A DNA stretch of 64,000 nucleotides from Micromonospora inyonensis (GCF_900091415.1 NZ_FMHU01000002.1:3348001-3412000), one strand, 5' to 3'. Counted from the first letter of the stretch, positions 1-8,384 are shown. Notes: generated by a model from the letters alone, not told the origin. Translations and numbers: made by a program.

Positions 1-522
1 GCCGTGCAGGGCCCGCTGACCGCGCTGGAGGTGGCGGTCTCCGACGCCGCCCGGACCGACGGCGACCTGCTGGTGGTGGACGGTCCGTTGCGTGCCCGAC
101 GGCAGTTGCCCCGCACCCTCGGGTATGTCAAGACGCAGCACAGCCAGTACCTCGACGCCCGGCTGACGGCGGTGGTGACCGGCCTGGCGCCGGGGCAGCG
201 CTGCCCGGTGTTCCGACTGCGGGTGGGCACCGGCTGGGGCGGCTGGTCGTGGTATCTGCGGTTGCCGGTGGCGCGGGGTGCGCCGTGGGCGGGCATCGTG
301 CGGGTGGAGTGCTCACCGGACCTGGATCCGGCCGACGCGATCGCGCTCGCCGACCTCTCCCTGGTCACCCTCCCCCGGTTCGCCTCCACCCCGTACAAGG
401 ATCCGCGCGCCCCGCAGAACCTCGTCCCGATCGCCGGCCTGGAACGCCGGTTGCGCGCCCTGCTCGGCGACGCCCGCCTGCTGCACCGCGCGCTCTCCGC
501 CGCCGCCCGCCGCCGCCGCTGA
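1..522 (+). CDS. Conserved protein, C-terminal part (partial, possibly NurA-like)
   Basis: The reading frame is open from the first base, so this is the C-terminal 173 residues of a longer protein and the GTG at 4 need not be a start. The visible part has an acidic D-G-P-L motif followed about 15 residues later by a GYVKTQ segment. This order recalls NurA-type nucleases (acidic active site, then GxVK), but I cannot confirm the fold. It ends in an arginine-rich tail, 35 bases before the next gene on the same strand. Confidence 0.55.
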   Translation, partial: AVQGPLTALEVAVSDAARTDGDLLVVDGPLRARRQLPRTLGYVKTQHSQYLDARLTAVVTGLAPGQRCPVFRLRVGTGWGGWSWYLRLPVARGAPWAGIVRVECSPDLDPADAIALADLSLVTLPRFASTPYKDPRAPQNLVPIAGLERRLRALLGDARLLHRALSAAARRRR

Positions 523-557
523 CCATCGGGGCGCGGGCGGCGGGGATACTGGGCCGC

Positions 558-1415
558 ATGGGGCGTAGGCGGGGCGAGGACCGGGTGGTCGAGCGGGTCG
601 ACACCGGTGAGGCCGAACTGCTGCCGGACGCCGACCGCCCCGGGTCGTGGACCCTGCTGCTGGACGGGGCACCGCAGTCGCACGTCGACCTGACCGACCC
701 GACCCACCTGGAGTTCGAGTACGTGCGCCGGCTCGCCGCCGCGCTGGATCTGCTCGCCCCGGCCGGCGTACCGCTGCGGGTGCTGCACCTCGGCGGCGGC
801 GCGCTGACCCTGCCCCGCTACCTGGCGGCCACCCGGCCCGGCTCGGCGTCACGGGTGGTCGAGGTGGACGGCGCGCTGGTGGAGCTGGTCCGCCGGGCCC
901 TGCCCTGGCCGGCGCAGGCCCGGATCCGGGTCCGGGTCGCCGACGCCCGCGAGGTGGTCGCCACCACGCCGGACGCCGCGTACGACGTGGTCGTCGCCGA
1001 CGTCTTCGCCGGTGCCCGCACCCCGGCACACCTGACCTCGGTGGAGTACGTCGCCGAGGTGGCCCGGGTGCTGCGGCCGGGCGGCTGGTACCTGGCCAAT
1101 CTGGCCGACGGTCCGCCGCTGCGGTACGCCCGCGCCCAGGTGTCCACGGTCCGGACCGTGCTGCCCCGGGCCTGCCTGGTCGCCGACGCGGCGGTGCTGC
1201 GGGGCCGCCGGTACGGCAACCTGGTGCTGGTCGCCGGCCGGGAGGATCCGCCGGTCGCGGCGCTGACCCGGCGGGCCGCCGGAGACTGGTTCCCCGGACG
1301 GGTGGTCGCCGGGGCGGAGCTGGACCGTTTCGCGAGCGGCGCGACGGTGGTCCGGGACGCCGGGGCGACCGCGTCCACGCCACCCCCGCCCGGGATCTTC
1401 TCCGTTCGTCGGTGA
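558..1415 (+). CDS. Spermidine synthase-like class I methyltransferase-fold protein
   Basis: 285 residues. A Rossmann-type SAM-binding core is visible: VLHLGGGALTLPRYL (motif I), VVEVD (acidic end of strand 2) and VVADVFAG (motif of strand 4). This is the pattern of fused-MFS/spermidine synthase-like proteins in actinomycetes. True polyamine synthesis is not shown; many such proteins have no known substrate. The frame extends upstream, but the ATG at 558 avoids overlap with the previous gene and gives the family's usual N-terminus. The coding region ends 5 bases before the left boundary repeat of the integrated element. Confidence 0.8.
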   Translation: MGRRRGEDRVVERVDTGEAELLPDADRPGSWTLLLDGAPQSHVDLTDPTHLEFEYVRRLAAALDLLAPAGVPLRVLHLGGGALTLPRYLAATRPGSASRVVEVDGALVELVRRALPWPAQARIRVRVADAREVVATTPDAAYDVVVADVFAGARTPAHLTSVEYVAEVARVLRPGGWYLANLADGPPLRYARAQVSTVRTVLPRACLVADAAVLRGRRYGNLVLVAGREDPPVAALTRRAAGDWFPGRVVAGAELDRFASGATVVRDAGATASTPPPPGIFSVRR

Positions 1416-1419
1416 CCTG

Positions 1420-1436
1420 CTCGATGCGAACTGGCG
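1420..1436. repeat. Left att-core direct repeat
   Basis: CTCGATGCGAACTGGCG, identical to 8466-8482. In reverse complement it contains TTCGCATCGAG, the anticodon loop plus the 3' anticodon-stem strand of a tRNA-Ala(CGC). The rest of a tRNA is absent at this end, as expected if the element used a short core match rather than a complete tRNA gene as its target. Confidence 0.7.
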
Positions 1437-1467
1437 ACGAGTCGGTCAGCTCGGGTGTCGTCCGAGG

Positions 1468-1707
1468 TCATCCGGCCCGCTGAGGGTTGTCCCGGTCGGG
1501 TTCGGGCGGCTCGGCTGCTGCACTCCGCTGCTGTACTTCTTCGGCGGTGCGGAGGACGTTCCGGGCGGCGGTCGCCACCGGGCAGCCTGCGACTCGGCAG
1601 ATCGGGCAGCGTCCGTCGGGTCCGGGTCGGTGGTCGCGGAGGACCCAGCGGGCGGTGAGGATCAGCCGGTTACGGATCTGGGTCAGGGACAGGAACGGCG
1701 CGGTCAT
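1468..1707 (-). CDS. Small Cys-rich protein of unknown function
   Basis: 79 residues, with a CPIC...GCP arrangement (residues about 34-42) that could bind a metal, and a basic N-terminal half. Its start lies 2 bases beyond the stop of the upstream XRE regulator, so the two are probably cotranscribed. The C-terminal codons overlap the 1514-1536 repeat, which may be an integrase arm site. I do not recognise the family; similar short proteins accompany XRE regulators in actinomycete elements, but the role is unknown. Confidence 0.55.
   Translation of the reverse strand: MTAPFLSLTQIRNRLILTARWVLRDHRPGPDGRCPICRVAGCPVATAARNVLRTAEEVQQRSAAAEPPEPDRDNPQRAG
1514..1536. repeat. Candidate integrase arm-type site, left
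   Basis: Contains two direct 10-bp units, GCTGCTGCAC (1514-1523) and GCTGCTGTAC (1527-1536). Bases 1516-1536 recur identically at 8364-8384. The site lies about 79 bp inside the left att core, nearly the same distance as its partner from the right core (about 81 bp). Symmetry around the core is what arm-type integrase sites show; the function is inferred. Confidence 0.5.
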
Positions 1708-1709
1708 CC

Positions 1710-2912
1710 TCAGCCCACCCCGAGAGTGGCGGCGAGTTGGACGAGCGTCGTCGGGGCGGCGGGGTCACGGGCGACCAGGGCGAGCACGTCTCGGCCGGCT
1801 GGTCGGTGGCGGATCTCGGCGGGTGCGATCCGGTCGGCCTCGATCAGGACCCGGCCGGCGTTGATCGGGTCGTCGACCTGGAGGTACGCGCGGGCAGCGT
1901 CGACCAGGTACGCGGCACGGTGTTCGGCGGGCAGCCACCGCCAGCCGTCCCGCTTGATCGCCTTCTCGTGCCGGGCCACGGCCTCCTCCGCGTCGCCCTG
2001 TTCCACCGCTGCGGTGATCCGGGCAAGCTCCACCGCCGTCGGTCCGAACCCGGTCCGGTGGTGGTCGTGACCGTCCCCCACCCGGGCAGCCATCTCGGCG
2101 GCCTCGTCGATCAGCTCGGCGGCGGTGCGGTCGTCCCCGTCGCGGGCGGCGGCCAGGGCGGCCTGCACCAGCAGGGTTCCGCACAGGGACAACTCGGCCG
2201 GGTCGACGAACTCGGCCACCGGCGGAGCGATGCGGTACGCGGCGGCCAGCATCACCGACTTCGCCACCCGCACCCGTCCCGAAGCACGCAACACCTGACC
2301 GAGCTGCACCGCAGCAGCAGCCACCAACCCCCGGTCACCGGTAGCAGCGGTCATCGCCCGGTCGACGGCCAGCCACGCCACATCGGGGGCACCGAGCTTC
2401 ACCGACAGCGCGGCCGTCACCCGGTACGCCTCCACCAGCGGCACCCGACCCCTGCCGGGATCGTGAACGTGGGTGCGCTGCGCGTCGGCCACCAACTGCG
2501 GCAGCAGGTCGACCACCTGCGGGTAGCGGGCGTGCTGGAAGGTGGTCCACAAGTGGGCTACCTCCCGCGCCAGCCTCTCAGCCGGCAGCACAGGGCGGCG
2601 GGCTGCCGGCCGTTCCAACGCGATCTCGTACGTCGACAGCGCCGCCCGAATCCGCTCGACACCCCCGGCACGCTCGGTCACCCCGGCCGGCTTGGCGTCC
2701 CGGCCGAGTAGCACCGCCGTGTCGATCCGCAGGACCGCAGCGACGTCCTGGAGGATCGACACCTTGTCCAGCGACCGAACACCCCGCTCCACCTTGTCGA
2801 CCCAGCTCTTGGACTTGCCGAGCCGGTCGGCGAACACCTGCTGCGACAGCTTTCGCCGGCCCCGCCAGTACGCCACCCGGCGACCGATCGGCAACAGATC
2901 AGTGCTGTCCAC
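1710..2912 (-). CDS. XRE-family helix-turn-helix regulator with long helical C-terminal domain
   Basis: 400 residues, GTG start. An N-terminal XRE/Cro HTH (residues about 8-65) shows LSQQVFADRLGKSKSWVDKVERG, i.e. recognition helix then the usual GxRSL turn. The remaining 330 residues are Ala/Arg-rich helices resembling the TPR-like sensor region of Streptomyces-type XRE regulators. The upstream small gene (2899-3063) overlaps its start by 14 bases and the downstream one follows after 2 bases, so the three form an operon. It is similar in layout to the broken regulator at 3231-4346. Ligand and target promoter are unknown. Confidence 0.8.
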   Translation of the reverse strand: MDSTDLLPIGRRVAYWRGRRKLSQQVFADRLGKSKSWVDKVERGVRSLDKVSILQDVAAVLRIDTAVLLGRDAKPAGVTERAGGVERIRAALSTYEIALERPAARRPVLPAERLAREVAHLWTTFQHARYPQVVDLLPQLVADAQRTHVHDPGRGRVPLVEAYRVTAALSVKLGAPDVAWLAVDRAMTAATGDRGLVAAAAVQLGQVLRASGRVRVAKSVMLAAAYRIAPPVAEFVDPAELSLCGTLLVQAALAAARDGDDRTAAELIDEAAEMAARVGDGHDHHRTGFGPTAVELARITAAVEQGDAEEAVARHEKAIKRDGWRWLPAEHRAAYLVDAARAYLQVDDPINAGRVLIEADRIAPAEIRHRPAGRDVLALVARDPAAPTTLVQLAATLGVG

Positions 2913-3063
2913 GACGCCACCGCCGGTCCGGTACCGCCCGCGTAGTCTCCTCAGCCGGTATTCGATCCGCCTCAGCCTCCGCGAGAATCCGCTGCCGGGC
3001 AGCCTCCCGCTCCGCTGCCTGGATCTGCTCGCCTCGGCTCTCGGACGGAGCGTCCTCGCTCAT
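2899..3063 (-). CDS. Small charged protein preceding the XRE regulator
   Basis: 54 residues starting at ATG 3063, rich in Glu, Arg and Ala (EQIQAAEREAARQRILAEAE), probably one long helix. I chose this start because GGAGGT sits 5-6 bases upstream; a longer form from 3141 is possible. The 3' end overlaps the regulator start by 14 bases, suggesting translational coupling. The family is not recognised. Its charge and position suggest a small partner of the regulator, but this is a guess. Confidence 0.45.
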   Translation of the reverse strand: MSEDAPSESRGEQIQAAEREAARQRILAEAEADRIPAEETTRAVPDRRWRRGQH

Positions 3064-3230
3064 CCCTACCTCCGCTGGTAGGGGCGCGCCGGCGTGCTCT
3101 GAAAGGACCGACACCACCGCGCCCGGCTCCAAGCGGGTCACGCATTCTCGGTACTGATGACCGTGGCGAACCCGCCCTGGTCACAGCATCGGGTGATCAG
3201 CCGGTCACATTCCAGGTAGCACGCGTCCGG

Positions 3231-4346
3231 TCACTTGTCCATGGACGCGGACAGGTTGCGGACAAGGGCGGACAACCGGCTGGACCGGTTTCGGGCGGCG
3301 ATACATCGGGCTCGCTCCACCGACTGGGCTGCGCTGTCGCGTTCACCGATGGCTAGCTGTGCACCGGCGAGGTGGCACACGTACGTGCCGGTCCAGTCGG
3401 CCGAAGCCGAGTCGGCATCCAACCCGTCGAGACCGGCGGTCAACAACTCCACCGCCTACTCGTGCTGTCCGAGCGCGGCCCGGGTGGTGCCGGCCTCCAG
3501 GTCGAAGAACGCTCGGTCCCGGTAGTAGTCCCACGGCGGCATCTCGCCCTTGTGCTCCAGCGCGGCTATCGCCCGCTCGTCGGCCGCCACCGCCGTATTG
3601 ATCGCCGCCTGCCGGTCGTCAGCGAGGACGCATGCGCGGGCAAGCTGGTAATGGTCGTACGCGAGTTGCCCCGGCGACATACCCGGCCTGGTCAGCGCCG
3701 CCCGGGTCACGCCGAGCAGGGCACCGATGTCCCCCGTCTGCCCGGCCAGATCGGCGCGGAAGGACAGCACCGTACCCAGCAGCGCGTCATGCCCGCTCTC
3801 GACGGTCCACTCCAACGCCTGATTCAGCCAGTGCCGCGACCAGCCATGATCACCGGCGGCGATACCCAACCAACCGGCGAACTGCGCCCACTGCGCAGCC
3901 TGATCGATCAACCGGCTCCGTAGATCGTCGTGCGCCTCGCGGGCCAGATGGCTGACGAGATCCAGGTTCGCCTGGACCGCCGGCATGACAGCGGCAGCAC
4001 CAAGAACATCGTCAAGACGACGTTGACTCGCCAGGAGATCCGCGAGCGCGTCGACCGTAGCCGGATCAGTCCGCATCGGATGACGAGCAGCGAAGGCGAT
4101 CCGATCAGCACCGTCGCCCGGCAACTCGGGCGGACGCGCCAACGCCATCAGCCGGCCATCTGCGGTAAGAGCGTCATCCAGACGCCTCGCCACGTCGTCG
4201 CTCGGCTGCCGTCGCCCTGCCTCCAGGTCGTGAAGCTGACTCTTGCTCTGGTACACCACCTGCGCGAGAGCGCGAAGCGAAATCCTCGCTTCCGTACGCA
4301 GCCGGCGAAGCTGGGCACCGAAACGTGGGTCAGCGATGGGCGACAC
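3231..4346 (-). pseudogene. XRE-family regulator interrupted by an in-frame amber codon
   Basis: The 5' part (4346 to 3459, 296 codons) encodes an XRE HTH (RRLRTEARISLRALAQVVYQSKSQ region, residues about 13-60) and a TPR-like sensor domain. A TAG at 3456-3458 follows GQHE. The same frame then continues AVELLTAGLDGLDAD...ASMDK to a TGA at 3231. TPR regulators normally read HEQAVELL here, so a single CAG-to-TAG change explains the stop. The truncated product would lack its last 74 residues, about one and a half TPR repeats, and could still be partly functional. Readthrough or a sequencing error cannot be excluded. Confidence 0.75.
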
Positions 4347-4841
4347 AGCGTACTCCCAGGTAGAGGGCTGGGGCGGCGGTCCCGCCGGCCTCTACCCCGA
4401 CGGGCCGCCACATCGGACAGTACACCTGCGCTCCACGCTACGTAATGCCGCGCGCCGCCCACGCCGAGGAATCACTTGGCGTTGAACTGTTGCCGGGTGC
4501 CAGGCGGGCAAAGGATGCCTATCGCCCGCTTGAGTTGCGCAAATACCAGGCATCGATCGCTGCCGTTGGGCATCATTGGTCGACGTTCCACGGCCTGGCG
4601 ACGGCCTAGACTCCTTGACCCCCAGGCAACCAACACGGGACGCTGACCTGCGGATCCGAAGCCGCTGAACTGCCAGGCCCATCCCCCAGCGTCCGTGACA
4701 GTCCGCCGGTGTCCGTCCCGATCGTCACCCAAATAGTCACCCAACTGTGCCGGGAGCCTGCGAGCGGACCGGAAGGGCTCGCCAATGACCTGTACCGGTC
4801 GCTCACGCTGGCGGGGGTCAGGCCCAGGGCCCGCGTCCAAA
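4347..4841. other. Gene-free stretch upstream of the broken regulator
   Basis: About 495 bases between the start of the XRE pseudogene and the end of the GNAT gene. Several short frames exist on the minus strand, but none has a recognisable domain, a good ribosome site or the codon bias of neighbours. The regulator promoter must lie in its left end. I see no tRNA, strong hairpin or repeat. Confidence 0.5.
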
Positions 4842-5342
4842 TCATGAGATGGCCCGGCGCATCCTGATGTTGTACGCGTCGAATCCGTGCTCCTGGAAAA
4901 ACCGCCCAGCCGCTTCGTTGAAGGACCAGAAGTCCAGCCGTAGGTCCTTCAAACCACGACGGCGAGCCTCCTCCTCCGCAGCAGCCATCAATGCCCGACC
5001 CACGCCACGCCGACGCGCCGACTCGGCTACCGCAAGGTGATGGATGTACAACATTCCAAACGCCTCAGTAAAAGGGTTGTCGCGCCGACGCGTCTCCTCG
5101 GCGGTGAGGTAGCCGACTACGTGATCGCCAAGCTCCGCGAGAAGTATCACCATGTCGGCCCGCTGGAGCTGTCCACGGAAGAACTCGGCCGCTGCCGCAG
5201 CATCCGGTGCCTTGAACTCGGCAGGCTCGGCATCTGAATGTAACTGCTGCACCAAGCCGTTCAGCTCGCCTAAGACGTCTGCGTCTGCCAGCTTGCCCCT
5301 TCGAACACGGACGGCGGTGCGAATAAGTCGATCTTCATCCAT
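4842..5342 (-). CDS. GNAT-family N-acetyltransferase
   Basis: 166 residues. The acetyl-CoA binding motif A is clear: LYIHHLAVAESARRRGVGRALMAAAEEEARRRG (Q/RxxGxG/A region, residues about 106-138), followed by FNEAAGRFFQEHGFDAY, the motif B region before the last strand. Length is normal for the family. The substrate cannot be told. It sits alone in the element with about 500 gene-poor bases on both sides, so it looks like an accessory cargo gene. Confidence 0.8.
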   Translation of the reverse strand: MDEDRLIRTAVRVRRGKLADADVLGELNGLVQQLHSDAEPAEFKAPDAAAAAEFFRGQLQRADMVILLAELGDHVVGYLTAEETRRRDNPFTEAFGMLYIHHLAVAESARRRGVGRALMAAAEEEARRRGLKDLRLDFWSFNEAAGRFFQEHGFDAYNIRMRRAIS

Positions 5343-5840
5343 GGCATGATCCTGCCCCGGAAGTCATGCCGCCGGCCACCCCGTTCGTCACTGCATGCGA
5401 TTCCATCCCGTCTACCGTCAACCCGTCCTCTTGGGGAGCGGGCCACCGCCCGGCCCTCCGCGTCAAGCAAGCCTTGACGCAGGTCGTGGCCTTCGGGCCT
5501 GGTGCTGGCTGGTCATGGACGCACAGGCAACACGGCCAGGCTCTGCAACGGACCTCCGCTGGCCGGTGTTGACCGCTGCATCGGGCACGGATCGGGCACG
5601 GGCTCAGGTGGGGGCTGAGGCTTGAACCTGAACCCCTTCGGCGGTGTGCTGATCGACTCCAACGGGCGGACCGGCCGCCTGACCTCGGCGATTTCTATCA
5701 CTGCCTTACTTACAGCGGTTTACAGCTCTTGTCGGCGTCACTTGTACCCGTTGATCTTGTCTGAGGTCACTGCTATTGCCGCCCAGATCACTACCGGGCA
5801 CGCTGTCGGCCATGAATCACGACGTCTCTTCGTTGCCAAG
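5343..5840. other. Gene-poor stretch between GNAT and VOC genes
   Basis: About 500 bases with no convincing gene. The part from 5690 to 5830 is clearly lower in GC than the chromosome and carries two close copies of TTACAGC (5710-5716 and 5720-5726). A minus-strand frame at 5513-5701 and the plus-strand extension of the VOC frame to 5622 are both unsupported. It may be debris of earlier recombination. Confidence 0.45.
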
Positions 5841-6221
5841 ATGGAGTTGCCGATGCCCCCACAACTGAAGCTCACGGCAATAACACTCGACTGCCCGGAT
5901 CCGTGGATCTTGGCCGCCTTCTACCAGCAGGCCACCGGACTCGACATCGACGCCAAGTCCGACGACGACTTCGTCGGACTGCTCGGCGAAGGCGAACTCT
6001 TCATCGGCCTGCAACGGGTCGACGACTACCAGGCGCCGAGTTGGCCCGATCAACGTGTGCCGCAGCAGCTTCACCTTGACTTCGCTGTCGACGACCTCGA
6101 CGAGGCCGAGGCCCTGGTCCTGGGGCTAGGCGCGACCAAGCCGGAGACTCAGCCGGGTAGCGACCGATGGCGCGTCTTCCTCGACCCGGCCGGACACCCT
6201 TTCTGCCTGGCGAGAAGCTGA
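5841..6221 (+). CDS. VOC-superfamily (glyoxalase-like) protein
   Basis: 126 residues in one vicinal-oxygen-chelate unit: LTAITLDCPDPWILAAFYQQATG at the start, FVGLLGEGELFIGLQRVDDY in the middle and FLDPAGHPFCLARS at the end, as in single-domain glyoxalase-like proteins. The frame is open from 5622, but the family begins at the KLTAITLDC segment, so I chose ATG 5841 (ATG 5853 is the alternative). Substrate unknown. It is cargo of the integrated element. Confidence 0.75.
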   Translation: MELPMPPQLKLTAITLDCPDPWILAAFYQQATGLDIDAKSDDDFVGLLGEGELFIGLQRVDDYQAPSWPDQRVPQQLHLDFAVDDLDEAEALVLGLGATKPETQPGSDRWRVFLDPAGHPFCLARS

Positions 6222-6598
6222 GCCTGATGAATGCGAACCGGACCTTGACGGCCCGTACGGACGCTGCCGGACAGAGTGAGTCGGCTCTCGTGTCACGGAC
6301 CTCGCCCCCGGCGGACACCGCCACAGTGGCGCAGTTGACCCAACCTCGCCCGACACGGACCCGGCTCCCGGGGTCGAAGCTGGCCACCGGTGGCCGCCCC
6401 TCCCCCTCCCAGGTGAGCAGTTGACCTGACCCTGAGCGGTTGGGGAGCCGACTCCTGGACGACCAGCATGCCGCGCGCGGCCACCGCCCCCATGTTCGGG
6501 GCTTGCCGCGCGGACCCGGCGCGTCCTTTCCTGCGTCGCGCTGCTCAGGCGCGGCGCGGCCGGCTGCCGGCGACGAACCTCCACCACTCTCCCCGACT
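6222..6598. other. Degraded sequence upstream of the integrase remnant
   Basis: About 375 bases where the N-terminal part of the integrase would be expected. Translating all frames, I find only the last residues before the preserved part: RLGT in one frame, then PVEPRNF in the next, which suggests another frameshift near 6605-6610. Nothing else in the stretch resembles an integrase or any other gene. Confidence 0.4.
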
Positions 6599-6875
6599 CG
6601 GCACCCGGTCGAGCCGAGGAACTTCCACCGGGAGTTCAAGACCCGCTGCCGCAAGGCCGGCGTCCGTGAGATCTCCGTGCACACCACCCGCCGCACCTGC
6701 GCGTCCCTGCTGGTCGCCCTCGACGTCCACCCCCGGGTCACCATGCAGATCCTCCGGCACAGCCAGATCGTCGTAAACCATGAACATCTACAGCGAGGCC
6801 ACCTCGGCGGCCACCCAAGCCGCACTCAAGCGCCTCGGCCAGCAGTTGAACACGAACGATGATGAGCAGTCCTGA
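6599..6875 (+). pseudogene. Tyrosine recombinase (phage-type integrase), C-terminal remnant with frameshift
   Basis: The C-terminal catalytic domain is recognisable: PVEPRNFHREFKTRCRKAGV, then HTTRRTCASLL (the HxxR box), then QILRHSQIVV (the second conserved His). At the A-run 6775-6777 one extra base shifts the frame. Reading on from 6780 in the next frame gives MNIYSEATSAATQAALKRLG and a stop at 6875, containing the nucleophile Tyr. The Tyr is therefore out of frame with the HxxR box, and the first two thirds of the protein are missing, so the enzyme cannot be active. This is the integrase expected for the element. Confidence 0.8.
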
Positions 6876-6959
6876 GGTTGCTTGACCGGACTGCTCGCTC
6901 TCAGCGCCGCCGGAGTCGAACCTGATAGCGCGTCTGGTCGGCACGCTCCCACCGGTAGT

Positions 6960-7949
6960 GAGGTGATCTCAGCAACGCATAAGGGTTGATTGGCGCGACA
7001 CGGTCGAAGGCGGCGAGTCGGGCGGCAGTGGATACAGGCGTGGAGCCATCGATAGACAGGTTCTTGCGACAGATCCACGTCTTCGAGAGGGCTCCACGTG
7101 ATTGCCTATCGTGCCATGGTCGACGTCCCGAGGGAACTCGTGCAGCACGTGGCGCGTCTGCTGTACGCGCAGCGCCGGGCCTGCGGCACCCGTCGGGGCG
7201 CGCGGGCGTTGACCTGCTTCTACCAGGCCCTGATGGTGCTGGTCTGGTTCCGCAAGGGTGAGGACATGACCCTCCTGGCCGCCGGGTTCGGCATCTCCCG
7301 GGCGACCGCCTACCGCTACCGCGACGAGGGCGTCACGGTCCTTGCCGCCCAGGCGAGCGATCTGCACACCGCGCTGCGTCGGGCCGCCGCCGACGGCTGG
7401 TCGCACGTGATCCTCGACGGCAAGCTGTTCGACTGCGACCGGGTCACCGAGACGACCCTGTCGGTCAAGGGTGAGGTGATCGACGCCTGGTTCTCCGGAA
7501 AGCACCGCGACTTCGGCGCGAACATCCAAGCCGTCATGCGCCCGGACGGGCTGCCAATCTGGACATCGGCGGCGATGCCGGGGCATCTGCACGACACCAG
7601 TTGCGCCCGCGACCGGGGCGTCACCGCCGCCCTGAACTGGTCCGCCGCCGAGCTGGGCCTGCCCGCTCTGGCCGACTCCGGCTACGAAGGCGCAGGCCAC
7701 GGCATCAAGACCCCCGTCAAGCAACCCGCCGACGGCCACCACCTCGCGCCCGACAACCGTGCATACAACAGACTGCTACGCGGCCTGCGTTGGCAGGGAG
7801 AACGCGGCTTCGCCATCCTCATCGGACGCTGGAAGACGCTACGCCACACGACCATCAGCCCACGACGAATCGGCGACATCATCGCAGCCGCGCTACACCT
7901 GACCCATTTCGAATACAAATACCTACCGCAAGGTTGTTGAGATCACTTC
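6960..7949 (+). mobile_element. IS5-family insertion sequence, complete, 990 bp
   Basis: Ends are imperfect inverted repeats: GAGGTGATCTCAGCAAC at 6960-6976 against GAAGTGATCTCAACAAC (reverse complement of 7933-7949), 15 of 17 identical. A 3-bp direct duplication AGT flanks it (6957-6959 and 7950-7952), as expected for an IS5-type transposition. One intact transposase gene fills most of it, and the transposase stop codon lies within the right terminal repeat. Intact ends and target duplication suggest a fairly recent insertion. Confidence 0.88.
7098..7940 (+). CDS. IS5-family DDE transposase
   Basis: 280 residues, GTG start. An N-terminal helix-turn-helix region (FGISRATAYRYRDEG) is followed by a DDE_Tnp_4 (HARBI1/IS5-like) catalytic domain. 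The first Asp lies in HVILDGKLFDCDR, the second in LPALADSGYEG, and the Glu in LRWQGERGFAILIGRWKTLR. Length is normal and no frameshift is seen, so it is probably functional. The coding region ends inside the right inverted repeat of the element. Confidence 0.88.
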   Translation: MIAYRAMVDVPRELVQHVARLLYAQRRACGTRRGARALTCFYQALMVLVWFRKGEDMTLLAAGFGISRATAYRYRDEGVTVLAAQASDLHTALRRAAADGWSHVILDGKLFDCDRVTETTLSVKGEVIDAWFSGKHRDFGANIQAVMRPDGLPIWTSAAMPGHLHDTSCARDRGVTAALNWSAAELGLPALADSGYEGAGHGIKTPVKQPADGHHLAPDNRAYNRLLRGLRWQGERGFAILIGRWKTLRHTTISPRRIGDIIAAALHLTHFEYKYLPQGC

Positions 7950-8361
7950 AGTGCACCTCTTGAATCTGCCGGTCGTTCCCATACAGGGCAACGAACGCAA
8001 GATCACCCAAGTGTTCCAAGGCTCCCCGATGCTGCTTCGCCTCAAGCACATCAGCAATGCCGCCCAAATAGTTGGTCGCGTCCGACGGCGGCTCGGTCGG
8101 GCTCTCCAGCGAAACATCCAGCGTGAGCGGCCCGTCCGGAAAGAGCGGTTTCTGCCCCTCGCCGACGGCCTCTCTTGCAGCTCGGAGCAGTGCTAACACG
8201 CGGTCGGCGTAGACATGACCAGAGGCGAGCATCGACTTGGCTTCATTCTTGGCCGGAGGTAGTCCCTGCACCACGAAGCTGATTTCAGTCATCGCCACAC
8301 TCTCTGCCTTCATCGGCAGCGCTTCAAGTGCGGCGGCCTGTCGGGTCAAGGCGACAACCTT

Positions 8362-8384
8362 GTTGCTGCACTCCGCTGCTGTAC
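8362..8384. repeat. Candidate integrase arm-type site, right
   Basis: GTTGCTGCAC (8362-8371) and GCTGCTGTAC (8375-8384). Bases 8364-8384 are identical to 1516-1536 and in the same orientation. It lies 81 bp inside the right att core. The pair brackets the element symmetrically, the layout of arm-type sites for a tyrosine integrase. Confidence 0.5.

Larger units (their letters stand above)
6901..8292 (-). pseudogene. RusA-like endonuclease-family gene split by an IS insertion
   Basis: From ATG 8292 the frame encodes VVQGLPPAKNEAKSML...SPTEPPSDATNYLGGIADVLE...VALYGNDRQIQEVH, about 115 residues with the DxxN...D...NDxQI pattern of RusA-type Holliday junction resolvases. It stops at a TGA (7948-7950) made by the IS end. 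Joining 7953 to 6959 (removing the IS and one 3-bp duplication) restores the frame exactly: VHYRWERADQTRYQVRLRRR, then TGA at 6901-6903. ATG 8313 is an alternative start. RusA activity is inferred from the motif pattern only; the first Asp of the classical DxD is not obvious. Confidence 0.75.

Noticed and set aside
4392..4845. Minus-strand frames in the gap next to the GNAT gene
   Set aside because: No domain, ribosome site or codon bias; composition is random.
5513..5701. 62-residue minus-strand frame with a Pro-rich tail
   Set aside because: No similarity recognised and no supporting start signals, although the first 25 residues look somewhat regular.
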